A DNA stretch of 64,000 bases from Sulfolobales archaeon HS-7. Lineage in GTDB: Archaea; Thermoproteota; Thermoprotei_A; Sulfolobales; Sulfolobaceae. Where the stretch lies: assembly GCA_019704295.1 (NCBI GenBank), contig AP024596.1:1944501-2008500 (forward strand), given 5' to 3'. The position numbers and the translations under genes are program-made. Under the pieces are notes generated by a model. That model did not search any database. It saw only the letters and a program-made list of their open reading frames with translations, and was not told where the DNA came from. Positions 8,935-17,104 of this stretch are shown here, piece by piece. Each line of letters begins with the position of its first letter. The stretch's first letter is position 1.

Positions 8935-9469
8935 TTAGTATTACCCCCTTAACTTCCTTTTCAAAAGTATTGTTATCTAAAATTGTATCAATTAGCACTC
9001 TGTGTTTTTGCCCTTGATTATCATGATAATCTAGGAATATGTGAATATGCGTTACTTTCCTACCAATATTTTTGAGCCAAGCTAACGGAGAAGCAACAGG
9101 TATAACCTCAGCTACTAGATGTTCAATATATGCATTTTGATCTAAATCTCTTCCACATAAACCATATTCTGTTAGCTTCCTTAAAATCTTTTTAGACTCT
9201 TTCGAACCTTTACTATATAACCTATTATATTGGATTCTCTTACCATCTTCCGCAACTTTCAAGAGTATGAATTTCTTGCCACATTTAAGACATTTGAAAA
9301 CGCTAGGCTTATTTCCTGTTTTTCTCTTTTCCTTAGTACTGTACTGTCCACCTACACTTCCAAGCTTCAGGATATTCAGATCCGCATGAAACTCTTTCTT
9401 TACTTCCTTAGATAACGTCTCATTAGCATCTATCTCGTTACCACAATATGGACATACTATCTTACTCAT
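8927..9469 (-). CDS. Zn-ribbon protein, first gene of accessory cassette
   Basis: The 180-aa protein has a split zinc ribbon: CPYCG at residues 6-10 and CLKCG at 60-64, with the 50 residues between them rich in Lys. The C-terminal part (about 110-180) looks like a small alpha/beta domain (THIHIFLDYHD, HRVLIDTIL). A Shine-Dalgarno-like GAGGT lies 8 bases upstream of the ATG, unusual in a genome where many genes are leaderless, and it supports this start. It begins the cassette and overlaps the next gene by 8 bases. I do not recognise the family. A nucleic-acid-binding role is suggested by the ribbon only. Confidence 0.75.
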   Translation of the reverse strand: MSKIVCPYCGNEIDANETLSKEVKKEFHADLNILKLGSVGGQYSTKEKRKTGNKPSVFKCLKCGKKFILLKVAEDGKRIQYNRLYSKGSKESKKILRKLTEYGLCGRDLDQNAYIEHLVAEVIPVASPLAWLKNIGRKVTHIHIFLDYHDNQGQKHRVLIDTILDNNTFEKEVKGVILID

Positions 9470-9933
9470 TGAAGGTACCTCTTTTCGCCATGGGAGCCAA
9501 AGCCCTAAAATACACGCCGGCTAAAATAATAATGTAAGTATGATGGAATTTTGGATATCCCTTCAATGGAGTGGGCATAACATATTCCATAAACTGTTAT
9601 CGTTACTCCTTAAAACTTTTGTTTATTATTTTACAGATATATAGTAAAATTTTTACATTAAGTTTGATAAATATTTACCTGAAGTCTACCGGAGGCTTAG
9701 CTTTCACTCATTATTTTGCTTTCAAAACTCTTAGTAGTGGGCCGTTCCGCGTTCATTGTGAATTCAGTTTATTTAGAAAAAAAGAATGAATTTAATTGAA
9801 TGCTATCATATGGACTAGTGGAGATTGGCACTTAACAATTTCCTTTATTTAATCCCTATTTGCCATAATTACAATTCGCAATGGAAACCTGAATCACCCG
9901 CATATTATCTTAATCTATAGAATACTAATAAAA
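9470..9933. other. Intergenic region with MITE between cassette and argS
   Basis: The first 80 bases carry the promoter side of the minus-strand cassette. The rest contains the complete MITE-like copy at 9739-9900. Bases 9570-9738 show no feature I can support. The argS stop lies at 9934. Confidence 0.5.
9739..9900 (+). repeat. MITE-like element, family A, copy 2 (complete)
   Basis: This is a 162-bp element without coding capacity. Its left end contains GTTCATTGTGAATTCAG and its right end AATTCGCAATGGAAACCTGA, which are inverted repeats of each other. The left 60 bases match the other family copies. It flanks the upstream side of the 7.2-9.5 kb cassette, while copy 1 flanks the downstream side in opposite orientation. 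Confidence 0.7.
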
Positions 9934-11754
9934 CTACATTTTTTCAACTTTATCAATACCTAACGCATTAAACGAGTTTCCTAGCACAGTCTTAACCCCC
10001 TTAACTAGGTAAAGTCTACTCGTCTTTTTCCTCTCATCCTCTTCTTGGAGAATCCTCTCCCTAGAGTACCAACTATTGAATAAATCTGCGAGGTTCTTTA
10101 TATAAATTGTTAAATTTTCTAATTGTAACGACTCATATGTAATTTTTAAAATATACGGAAACTTTGCAATAGAAATAAGTATGTCCCTCTTTGTATTAAC
10201 GATATCCTTAGTATCAGCTAGCTCTAAGTTTAACTCCCCGGTAAACTTCGACATTATACTATTAGCCCTTACGTAAGTATATTGTAAATACGGTCCGCTG
10301 TTCTCATTCAGATCCGTAACTCTGTTCACGCTGAAGCTTAACGGCTTAGTAGCTGAAGCGCTCAGTATAGCGTACCTTATTGCAGATCTGGCTAGACTTG
10401 CCGATGTGGAAATATCTCCGTTCTTCTCCAAAATTTTCTGTTTAACAACGCTCTCGACTGCGTTAAAGAGTTCGTCAATAGTGACGTATCTTCCCCTCCT
10501 TCCACTCATCTTAGTTCCCTCCAAATTAACCATAGCGTATGAGTAATGATATAGGTTTTCGGCAATTCTTGTAAATCCTAAAAGGTAAAGTGCAGCTCTT
10601 AACTGAATTTGAGGAATTGTCTGTTCTTCGGCGATGACATTTATAACTAAATCCGAATTTTTGAACTTCTCCAGCGTATAGGCGATATCCCTTATTGTAT
10701 ATAAAGAGGTTCCGTCTTTCCTCGTAACTACTAATGGCGGTATCTTTAAACCTCTGGGTATCTTTAAAATATCTTTCACGTCTTCGGGTAGCTTCTCGAA
10801 AGATATGGCCTTAGCATCCTTATGATAAATTACGTGAGGCGAGCTGAGTATTTCATCAATTATTTTCTTAACTTTTCCACTCCACAATAACTCGCTTTCG
10901 TAATCGTAAAAGTTAAACGACACCCCTAAATTGCTAAGAGTTTCGTTAAATCCGTTTAGTATTTCATTAACAAACTTCCTTATCCTCTCCTTATACTCGT
11001 TATTTCCCTCTTCATATTCTTTGAGGATTCTATTTATTTCTGCTTCTGGATCCGCGTCTTTTTCTATTTCCTCCTTAAGTTTCCAGAATTCGGGAAATCT
11101 TTCGGATAGCTCTTTTGCTATGGCTACTAACTCATCTATTTTTCCCTTATCATTTGGGGTTTTAGATAGCTTAACTATATCAACTATTGTACTGGTCGAG
11201 GCGTACACCAATCCGTAGAAATAGTCTGCTTTAATAGACGGTAGAGGAGATGGCCAATGGAGTTTTTCTAATCCATAAGCTAGTACTCCTACTTGCCTAC
11301 CAGAATCGTTAACGTAGAATCTAGTTGTGACTTCGTCACCCATATAACTGAGAAATCTAGCTAATGCGTCGCCTATTACCGCGTTCCTTAGCGCACCGAT
11401 ATGTAATGGATGTATAGGGTTTGCACTAGTATGTTCTACTACAGTCCTCCTTCCAGTTTTTTTCTCAGGGAATCCATACCTATCGTCTAATTGGGAAAAG
11501 AGAGAACTAAATAGATTATCTACGTTTATTACTGCGTTATAGTATATTCCTACTTTATTTATTTCTTTAATATATTTTTTCCCTATAATTTTGTCAGGTG
11601 CGTTAGCACCTTTTAGCGGAGTTGATAAATCGCCAAACTCCTTCCGAGGGGGTTCGGATATTTTCTTATAAATTATTTCCCGCGACAGACCTGTATATCC
11701 TTCTAGAATTTCCGACATCTCTAACATCGCTTCTTCAATTAAGTCCTGACTCAT
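9934..11754 (-). CDS. argS: Arginyl-tRNA synthetase
   Basis: The class I synthetase of 606 aa attaches arginine to tRNA-Arg. The HIGH signature appears as HPLHIGALRN at residues 115-124, and the KMSKS loop as TKMSGRRGRYVT about two-thirds along. The C-terminal DALR anticodon-binding region contains NSGPYLQYTYVRANSIM, a family hallmark. I chose the ATG at 11754 (MSQDLIEEAM); the frame stays open to a TTG at 11811, but that would overlap the divergent start and add 19 residues without family support. The divergent gene at 11811 leaves 56 bases for two promoters; an A+T-rich CTTTTAA lies about 22 bases upstream of this ATG. A tRNA-Arg gene lies about 3.6 kb away. Confidence 0.95.
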   Translation of the reverse strand: MSQDLIEEAMLEMSEILEGYTGLSREIIYKKISEPPRKEFGDLSTPLKGANAPDKIIGKKYIKEINKVGIYYNAVINVDNLFSSLFSQLDDRYGFPEKKTGRRTVVEHTSANPIHPLHIGALRNAVIGDALARFLSYMGDEVTTRFYVNDSGRQVGVLAYGLEKLHWPSPLPSIKADYFYGLVYASTSTIVDIVKLSKTPNDKGKIDELVAIAKELSERFPEFWKLKEEIEKDADPEAEINRILKEYEEGNNEYKERIRKFVNEILNGFNETLSNLGVSFNFYDYESELLWSGKVKKIIDEILSSPHVIYHKDAKAISFEKLPEDVKDILKIPRGLKIPPLVVTRKDGTSLYTIRDIAYTLEKFKNSDLVINVIAEEQTIPQIQLRAALYLLGFTRIAENLYHYSYAMVNLEGTKMSGRRGRYVTIDELFNAVESVVKQKILEKNGDISTSASLARSAIRYAILSASATKPLSFSVNRVTDLNENSGPYLQYTYVRANSIMSKFTGELNLELADTKDIVNTKRDILISIAKFPYILKITYESLQLENLTIYIKNLADLFNSWYSRERILQEEDERKKTSRLYLVKGVKTVLGNSFNALGIDKVEKM

Positions 11755-11810
11755 AACCAACTCACAATCCTTAAAAGGAATAATAGGCGAATAGTATATA
11801 ATGATTTTCA

Positions 11811-12002
11811 ATGAAAAAGAAAATCGATATACTAATAATAGAGGACTTTACTGGAGAAAGGATTGATGTTCCAGACCATCAGCTTCTTGATACCGGAGAC
11901 TCGGAGATAATAATAACGAAAATCCATATCCCAGACTGGTTAGGGGAGTCGACAGAAACCGGTATTCACGTTAATATCGTGAAGGACGTTGTCGAAACGT
12001 AA
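11811..12002 (+). CDS. Small conserved-looking protein, unknown function
   Basis: The 63-aa acidic protein has alternating hydrophobic strands (IDILIIEDF, SEIIITKIHIPDWLG, GIHVNIVKDVVE). It is divergent from argS, preceded by GTATATAATG as a TATA-like element. Its last 14 bases overlap the start of the Cys-cluster gene, so the two are probably co-transcribed and translationally coupled. The overlap and the coding-like sequence support a real gene. I recognise no family. Confidence 0.6.
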   Translation: MKKKIDILIIEDFTGERIDVPDHQLLDTGDSEIIITKIHIPDWLGESTETGIHVNIVKDVVET

Positions 12003-12363
12003 AACGTGTCCATATTATAATTCAGGGTTCTGTTTTTCACCCGCATTAGACAAACCGACACAGGATGTGACTTCACCTAGGACTTGTATGGGTGAATACA
12101 CCACATGTAATCTTTACCGACCGACTGATGAGAAGGAGGGAATTGAAAAATTTGAAGCGGACACAGTTGTCGGTTTTTATAAAGAGGTCAACAGTATTAC
12201 GGAAGATATATCAAGTGAGTGTCCCTTCTTTAAACTTATCGATATCGATAATGTAAAACTTGCAATATGCAAGGTTGAAAATAGAGTTTTAACTAAAAGT
12301 CAGGCGTCATTATGTAACAAAAATTGGAGAGATTGCCCTTTTTACAACAGGGAGGTTTTTTAG
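11989..12363 (+). CDS. Cys-rich protein with two four-Cys clusters
   Basis: This 124-aa protein (TTG start inside the preceding gene) has two similar quartets: C7, C15, C33, C40 and C78, C94, C109, C116. Each opens with CPYY or CPFF and closes with C-x6-C followed by an aromatic residue (TTCNLY, RDCPFY). The duplication and the eight cysteines point to two metal or [4Fe-4S] sites. The pattern resembles the single cluster of the protein at 5810-6130. The gene ends convergently with the wHTH gene at 12360, overlapping by 4 bases. The function is unknown. Confidence 0.7.
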   Translation: MSKRKTCPYYNSGFCFSPALDKPTQDVTSPRTCMGEYTTCNLYRPTDEKEGIEKFEADTVVGFYKEVNSITEDISSECPFFKLIDIDNVKLAICKVENRVLTKSQASLCNKNWRDCPFYNREVF

Positions 12364-12656
12364 GTACCTAATTTGGCGTATTTTCCGTCGGAAAGTATTG
12401 TCACCACACCGCTCTCGGAAAGGCTATTCAGTGCCCTCCTTATCTTATCCTCGCTTGCAATACCTGAGAGTTTACTATGAAGCTCTTTAAGATTCATTGG
12501 TTGTTCTGACAGTAAATCCAGTAAAATCTGTTTTAATTCATCCTCATTAGGGGCGGTCATCACGGTAACCTCTTTATCGACATACACGACTTTGAGTTTG
12601 TCCTCTACCTCATTTTTCTTGTCAGCGGTAATTTTCCTTTTTCGGGGCATAAACAT
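12360..12656 (-). CDS. Small winged-helix protein
   Basis: The 98-aa protein has a Lys/Arg-rich N terminus (PRKRKITADKK) and a C-terminal winged helix: ELKQILLDLLSEQPMNLKEL, SEDKIRRALNSLSESGVVTI, then a short wing ending DGKYAKLG. The likely start is the second Met (12650), though the frame opens at 12656. The basic tail plus wHTH suggests DNA or RNA binding. It converges with the Cys-cluster gene. I cannot name the family. Confidence 0.65.
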   Translation of the reverse strand: MFMPRKRKITADKKNEVEDKLKVVYVDKEVTVMTAPNEDELKQILLDLLSEQPMNLKELHSKLSGIASEDKIRRALNSLSESGVVTILSDGKYAKLGT

Positions 12657-12738
12657 CTACCTTATATTACATTCTACCTTCTACTTTATAAAATTTTTAA
12701 CAATTTCCATTTTAGTCTTTTACAAGCCTATTTATTAC

Positions 12739-13497
12739 TTAATAGTTTAAATATTTAATCATATCTCTCTCCGTAATTATACCGTCATCAATAATTATTG
12801 CTCCGACCTCTGGGCTTTCATATAATTCTTTTGCAGCCTCTCCTACGGATATGTTGGGGTATTGCTTTATTGGTACTGCGACCACCGATGCTGGCTCGAA
12901 GAGTGTAGTTGTATCGTAGCCTTCTTCAGCTAATTTTGAGAAGATCCACTTTATTACGTTAAAGAGAGTAACGACGCTAACTATACTAGAGTTGCTTCTT
13001 AGCGGAATTCTTCTTATGTTCTTCGCTATCATCATCTCTAAGATCTCCTCTATAATAGAGTTTTCCTCAAGGGAGATTATCGGTTTAGACACTTCTACAA
13101 CCTTGTCTCCTCTATTGAAGAGTGCTTGAAGAATAGATCTTTCCGAGACTACACTAATCCTATTATTGTGCTCCATGGGGACTACCCCGAATTTCCCCTC
13201 TCGTAATACCTTTACAGCTTCGTCTATAGAAGACGCCTTTACTATGTTTCGCGTCATAATCTCAGAACATTTCTTTTTAAGTAAATTCCTCAGGTTTCCT
13301 ATCTCTAAAAGTTCTATACCTTCCTCGGCTGGCAGAAACAGTCTGCTTGCCAGATCTTTAATGCTAAGGACCCCTACAGCTCTCCCGTTCTGAGATATTA
13401 TTGCATGTTCTGCCTTTTGTTTTACCATGAGACTTACTGCATACCCTATATCCATTTCAGGTGCTATTAACGGAATGAATTTATCTGTTAAATCCAT
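12739..13497 (-). CDS. CBS-domain protein with four CBS motifs
   Basis: The 252-aa protein is built almost wholly of CBS repeats. Their recognisable pieces are AEHAIISQNGRAVGVLSIKD, GKFGVVPMEHNNRISVVSER, KNIRRIPLRSNSSIVSVVT and PEVGAIIIDDGIITERDM. Two Bateman modules are therefore likely. Such proteins bind adenine nucleotides or S-adenosylmethionine and usually sense energy state or regulate a partner. No catalytic domain is fused and the adjacent genes do not reveal a partner. Upstream, an inverted repeat (13555-13576) could be an operator. Confidence 0.85.
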   Translation of the reverse strand: MDLTDKFIPLIAPEMDIGYAVSLMVKQKAEHAIISQNGRAVGVLSIKDLASRLFLPAEEGIELLEIGNLRNLLKKKCSEIMTRNIVKASSIDEAVKVLREGKFGVVPMEHNNRISVVSERSILQALFNRGDKVVEVSKPIISLEENSIIEEILEMMIAKNIRRIPLRSNSSIVSVVTLFNVIKWIFSKLAEEGYDTTTLFEPASVVAVPIKQYPNISVGEAAKELYESPEVGAIIIDDGIITERDMIKYLNY

Positions 13498-13554
13498 AGG
13501 CTTATACTAAGTTTCATCTTCGAATAATAAAACATATCATTTCAAGAACATACG

Positions 13555-13576
13555 GAAATACAACCAATTGTATTTC
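13555..13576. promoter_or_regulatory. Inverted repeat upstream of the CBS gene
   Basis: Nine-base arms GAAATACAA and TTGTATTTC are separated by four bases, 58 bases upstream of the CBS gene start on the minus strand. The position suits an operator upstream of the TATA box. No cognate regulator is known. Confidence 0.35.
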
Positions 13577-14015
13577 TTAACGCTTAAAATGTCCTTGTAA
13601 GATCGAAAGATGGGCAAAGTTAATACTACTATGCCTTTGCGGCACTTCCTGAGTTTTGTGTAACTAGCTTTAACAGATACTAGAGTTAACTTGCTAAGAT
13701 CTAAAGCCTTCAATTACTTTCTACCAAATTGTAGAATCTCCTGAAATTCAGGAAAACGCTGTTTTTATTGTGCTAAGAATTTGCTCAAATCCAACGTTGG
13801 AATTATGAGTTGAATAATTTAAGGTAAAATCTCATTCTGTTTTCAGGAACTTAAAGTTCAGACAAAAGACATTCGCTTTCCTTATAACTCAATATTATTT
13901 CAAATTATTAGTCATACATAATTGATATATATTTATAATAATCTAAATCATAACTTCTAACCTATATGTATGGTAATTTTCTTCTTAATAACTAGCTCTT
14001 TTAGAGAGTCTATCA

Positions 14016-14036
14016 GGGGATAACTTAATTATCCCC
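14016..14036 (+). promoter_or_regulatory. Perfect inverted repeat just upstream of the pyruvoyl decarboxylase gene
   Basis: Eight-base arms GGGGATAA and TTATCCCC flank a five-base loop and end 12 to 18 bases before the possible start codons. The nearest strong TATA-like block is about 90 bases upstream, so the repeat could lie in a transcribed leader and form a hairpin. It could also be an operator. The purpose is inferred. Confidence 0.45.
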
Positions 14037-14053
14037 CGTGTCACACGTTGATA

Positions 14054-14461
14054 ATGGAGGCTATAGGTAAGGAAATGGCAGAGGAATCCCTCACCACAAA
14101 ACCCCGTGATAGAATCATTGGGAAGCACGTTTTTGGAAACTTATATAGTATCGACGAGAAGATATTAAGGGATAGGGAATACCTACATAGTGTCGTACTT
14201 GATGCAGTTAAGATCGCAAATATGAAACTGGTAGAGTCGAAAAGTTGGGAGTTTGGAGGTCAAAAAGGAGGAGTCTCGGTTATCTCGCTAGTAGAGGAAA
14301 GTCATATCGCTTTACATACATGGGTAGAGTATAGCTATGCGACTGTAGATGTATATACGTGTGGAGAGAATAGCAATCCTGAAGCTGCGTTCAATTACAT
14401 TGTTTCTAAATTAAAACCTAGAGATTACCAAGTGTTTTATGCCGATAGGAGTAGTCAATAA
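14054..14461 (+). CDS. Pyruvoyl-dependent arginine decarboxylase (AdoMet decarboxylase family)
   Basis: The 135-aa proenzyme belongs to the SpeD family. The self-cleavage site is [10 protein letters not shown], where the Ser (residue 83 from this ATG) becomes the pyruvoyl group; the family also uses the nearby His and a Cys in VDVYTCGE. In crenarchaea one such paralogue makes agmatine from arginine and the other decarboxylates S-adenosylmethionine. The position immediately before the HMG-CoA synthase operon is, as I recall it, that of the arginine decarboxylase in S. solfataricus, and the extended N terminus (about 20 residues before [12 protein letters not shown]) fits that branch. True AdoMet decarboxylase remains possible. 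A TTG at 14048 is an alternative start. A perfect hairpin lies just upstream. Confidence 0.75.
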   Translation: MEAIGKEMAEESLTTKPRDRIIGKHVFGNLYSIDEKILRDREYLHSVVLDAVKIANMKLVESKSWEFGGQKGGVSVISLVEESHIALHTWVEYSYATVDVYTCGENSNPEAAFNYIVSKLKPRDYQVFYADRSSQ

Positions 14462-14530
14462 CCAGATCGCAGGGTAACAGTTTCTTAAAGATAGAATAGA
14501 CATTTGTCTATACTCCCCCTAGACGCTAGT

Positions 14531-14544
14531 CGAAAAATTTATAG
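14531..14544 (+). promoter_or_regulatory. Promoter (BRE/TATA) of the HMG-CoA synthase operon
   Basis: CGAAAAATTTATAG contains a purine-rich BRE-like part followed by a TATA box. Its centre lies about 30 bases upstream of the ATG at 14569, which predicts an almost leaderless transcript, as is common in Sulfolobales. Confidence 0.55.
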
Positions 14545-14568
14545 AGGGCCTAATATGTATTAGGTAGC

Positions 14569-15615
14569 ATGAAAGCTGGTATAGTCGGATGGGGAGCTTA
14601 CGTCCCAAGATACAGAGTAAGAGTAGCAGACATAGCTAATTTGTGGGGCATAGAGAAAACCACTGTTAAATCTCTAGGTTTACAAGAGAAGTCAGTCCCC
14701 TCTCCAGATGAGGATTCATCAACGTTGGCATGGGAAGCATCGATAAATGCTATAAGAAGGGCAAAGGTTTCACCTAAACAGATAGAAGCAGTTTTCTTTG
14801 GTTCCGAATCAAAGGTATACGCTGTTAAACCCACTGCAACAATTCTAATAGACGCGTTGGGAATAACCAATAATTCTCTAGGTGTTGACATGGAATTTGC
14901 GTGTAGAGGCGCATCAATAGGGCTTAAAACAGCATTAGCGATGACTATTTCCTCACAAACAAAGTACAGTTTGGTTGTAGGGGCTGATATAGCGCAATCT
15001 AATCCCGGTGATGTGCTCGAATTAAGTAGCGCTGCAGCAGCTGTAAGCTTTGTAACAGGTCCTGAAGGTGAATCCGCTGCTGTACTCGAGGAATCCACGT
15101 CTTTTACGAGCGATACTCCAGATTTCTGGCGTAGGGATGGTATGCCATATCCTCATCACGGTGAGGGTTTTACTGGTGAACCAGCGTACTTTTACCACAT
15201 TGAAAACGCCGTCTTGAACCTTCTTGAGAAAACTGGATTAAGGCAGTCCGATTTCGATCACGTTATATTTCATCAACCAAATGGAAAGTTTCCTATTCAA
15301 GTAGCTAGGAAACTTGGCTTCCCTATAGAGAGAACTAAGGAGGGAATGGTTGCCCCGTATATAGGAAACCCCTATAACGCTTCAGCACTTTTAGGTTTCG
15401 CAAAAGTTCTTGATATAGCTAAACCTGGGCAGCGGGTACTAGTGGTTCCTTTTGGAAGTGGAGCAGGAAGCGATGCGTTTAGTTTCCTCATAACTGATAA
15501 GATAGAGGAGAAGAAGGCCTTAGCTCCCACAACGTCCTATTACATAGACAGGAAGAGCGTAGTCGATTACGCGTTTTACGCGAAGCATACTCATAAAATA
15601 AAGGTGATAGAATGA
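14569..15615 (+). CDS. Hydroxymethylglutaryl-CoA synthase
   Basis: The 348-aa archaeal enzyme condenses acetoacetyl-CoA with acetyl-CoA to HMG-CoA, the second step of the mevalonate pathway for archaeal ether lipids. It shows the nucleophile Cys112 in [10 protein letters not shown] and His235 in [11 protein letters not shown], and ends with the family's C-terminal [17 protein letters not shown]. Length matches the archaeal family (about 350). The stop overlaps the thiolase start by 4 bases, so the genes are co-translated. Archaeal HMG-CoA synthase, thiolase and the DUF35 protein form a channelling complex, so the operon order is meaningful. Confidence 0.95.
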   Translation: MKAGIVGWGAYVPRYRVRVADIANLWGIEKTTVKSLGLQEKSVPSPDEDSSTLAWEASINAIRRAKVSPKQIEAVFFGSESKVYAVKPTATILIDALGITNNSLGVDMEFACRGASIGLKTALAMTISSQTKYSLVVGADIAQSNPGDVLELSSAAAAVSFVTGPEGESAAVLEESTSFTSDTPDFWRRDGMPYPHHGEGFTGEPAYFYHIENAVLNLLEKTGLRQSDFDHVIFHQPNGKFPIQVARKLGFPIERTKEGMVAPYIGNPYNASALLGFAKVLDIAKPGQRVLVVPFGSGAGSDAFSFLITDKIEEKKALAPTTSYYIDRKSVVDYAFYAKHTHKIKVIE

Positions 15616-16712
15616 GTAAAGTTTACATAGCAGGAGCCTCAATGACGAAAGTTGATAGACATTATGATATGGGAATAAATGAGTTATATCTGGAGACATT
15701 CCAGGGCTTGAGAAATACAGTTAAAGAATGGATAAAACCAGATACGTTAATAGTGGCTAATACGTATGGAGAGGCCGTAGAGAACTCGTTAGCTCTTGGA
15801 GAAAAACTAGCGTCCACATCGTCACTACAGGGAATAAGAACTTTTCGCGTTGAGAATGGAGATGCGAGTGGAGGGGCAGCAATAGATTTAGCCTTCACGC
15901 TGGTGAAGTCTGGGGTTTCCAAAACAGTTTTGGTATCTGGGGTTGAAAAAACTTCAGACTACCCATCAAAATATATGACAGAATTTTATTCTAAAACTCT
16001 AAATAAATATGAGTTTTATAGTGGGATAAATCCCGCATCAATTGCGGCATTAATGATGAATATGTATATGAAAAAATACGGAAAAGACTCGTCCTATTTC
16101 GCAAAATGGCCAATAAGAATGCATTCAAACGCAGTAGAGAATCCATACGCTTATTTGAAATTTAAGATAGATGAAAACACTTATTACAACTCTCAAGTTA
16201 TATCGTCGCCGTTAAGGCTATTCGATTCTGGAGCTAGAGCAGACGGAGCAGCAAGTGTAATCGTAACTGACGAGGAAAATGCTAGGAAAATATCCGATTC
16301 ACCTATAGAGATATTAGGCGTATCAACATCATCCTATTGTTACCAACCTGAGTTAACACTTCCCGCTGTTAAGGACTCCTTTTCTAACGTTACCAATAAA
16401 CTGGGGGGAGTTCCTAAGATTATAGAGATTCACGATTCTTACTCCATTCTAGCAGCGCTGGTGCTAGAGTCATCCGGCTTATCAAAGTACGGTTCTTCGT
16501 TAGATGATATACCGGACGGAGTAAACTTAAGTGGTGGTCTGAAAGCAAGAGGATATCCTGGTGGCGCCACCGGAATATATCAGCTAGGTGAGATATATAT
16601 GCAGCTAGCTGGAACTTTTCCAGGAAAAAGAGAAACAGGTGAAAGCGGAGCTATAATTTCTACAGGCGAATTAGGAAGTTCCGCATATTCAGTTGTGCTG
16701 GTGAGAAAATGA
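15612..16712 (+). CDS. Acetyl-CoA acetyltransferase-like thiolase with altered active site
   Basis: The 366-aa protein is an archaeal SCP2/thiolase-type subunit in the position of acetoacetyl-CoA thiolase, which supplies HMG-CoA synthase. The fold is clear: [26 protein letters not shown] near residue 275, and [20 protein letters not shown]. Key residues differ. The nucleophilic Cys expected before ASGG (usual A-C-A-S-G-G) is Asp84 (NGDASGG), and the GHP histidine is Tyr (RGYPGGATG). His in EIHDS remains. It may be a non-catalytic scaffold of the complex or use a different mechanism. Both junctions overlap by 4 bases, so it is a fully integrated operon member. Confidence 0.85.
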   Translation: MSKVYIAGASMTKVDRHYDMGINELYLETFQGLRNTVKEWIKPDTLIVANTYGEAVENSLALGEKLASTSSLQGIRTFRVENGDASGGAAIDLAFTLVKSGVSKTVLVSGVEKTSDYPSKYMTEFYSKTLNKYEFYSGINPASIAALMMNMYMKKYGKDSSYFAKWPIRMHSNAVENPYAYLKFKIDENTYYNSQVISSPLRLFDSGARADGAASVIVTDEENARKISDSPIEILGVSTSSYCYQPELTLPAVKDSFSNVTNKLGGVPKIIEIHDSYSILAALVLESSGLSKYGSSLDDIPDGVNLSGGLKARGYPGGATGIYQLGEIYMQLAGTFPGKRETGESGAIISTGELGSSAYSVVLVRK

Positions 16713-17104
16713 GGCTAACACCTCCAATCTTATGGAGAAGCAAGGGGTCATTTTACCAACTTGTTGCATCAAAATGTGAAGAATGCGGTAAATTCACTTT
16801 TCCCGTACAAAGCGTATGTATGCATTGTGGCAGTAGTAAGGTAATCCAAGAAAAGTTAAGTGGAAGAGGAAAAGTAGTCTCTTTTACTGTAAATTATCAA
16901 CATAGAACGGGGTTTGAAAAGGAGATGCCCCAGATCATAGGACTAATAGAGTTGGAGGAGGGGATCACTATAACGGCTCCCATAGTTGAAGTCTCTCCCG
17001 ATGAGTTAAAGGAAGGGACTGAAGTTACTGCATGTCTTAGAAGAGCTAGAGCGGATTCCACAAACGGTTTAATACAATATATTTTTAAATTTAGGCCGGT
17101 GTAG
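16709..17104 (+). CDS. DUF35 OB-fold/Zn-ribbon protein of the thiolase-HMGCS complex
   Basis: The 131-aa protein has a rubredoxin-like zinc ribbon with C23, C26, C37 and C40 (CEECGKFTFP, CMHCG). It is followed by an OB fold (GKVVSFTVNYQHR, PQIIGLIELEEG). In archaea this protein bridges thiolase and HMG-CoA synthase and shares its CoA-binding tunnel with them, passing acetoacetyl-CoA directly. It overlaps the thiolase gene by 4 bases and is immediately followed by HMG-CoA reductase with no gap. The function comes from the family. Confidence 0.9.
   Translation: MRLTPPILWRSKGSFYQLVASKCEECGKFTFPVQSVCMHCGSSKVIQEKLSGRGKVVSFTVNYQHRTGFEKEMPQIIGLIELEEGITITAPIVEVSPDELKEGTEVTACLRRARADSTNGLIQYIFKFRPV

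Larger units (their letters stand above)
13498..14047. other. 550-base intergenic region with inverted repeats
   Basis: No gene is supported. An inverted repeat with arms GAAATACAA/TTGTATTTC lies at 13555-13576, a short palindrome (CCTGAA-A-TTCAGG) at 13740-13752, and a strong A+T-rich promoter-like block (TATATATTTATAATAATC) at about 13925-13942. A hairpin at 14016-14036 precedes the decarboxylase gene. The middle part is A+T-rich without recognisable content. Confidence 0.5.

Noticed and set aside
11754-11811. Longer argS start at TTG 11811
   Set aside because: It would add 19 residues with no family match and cover the divergent promoter region; ATG 11754 is preferred.
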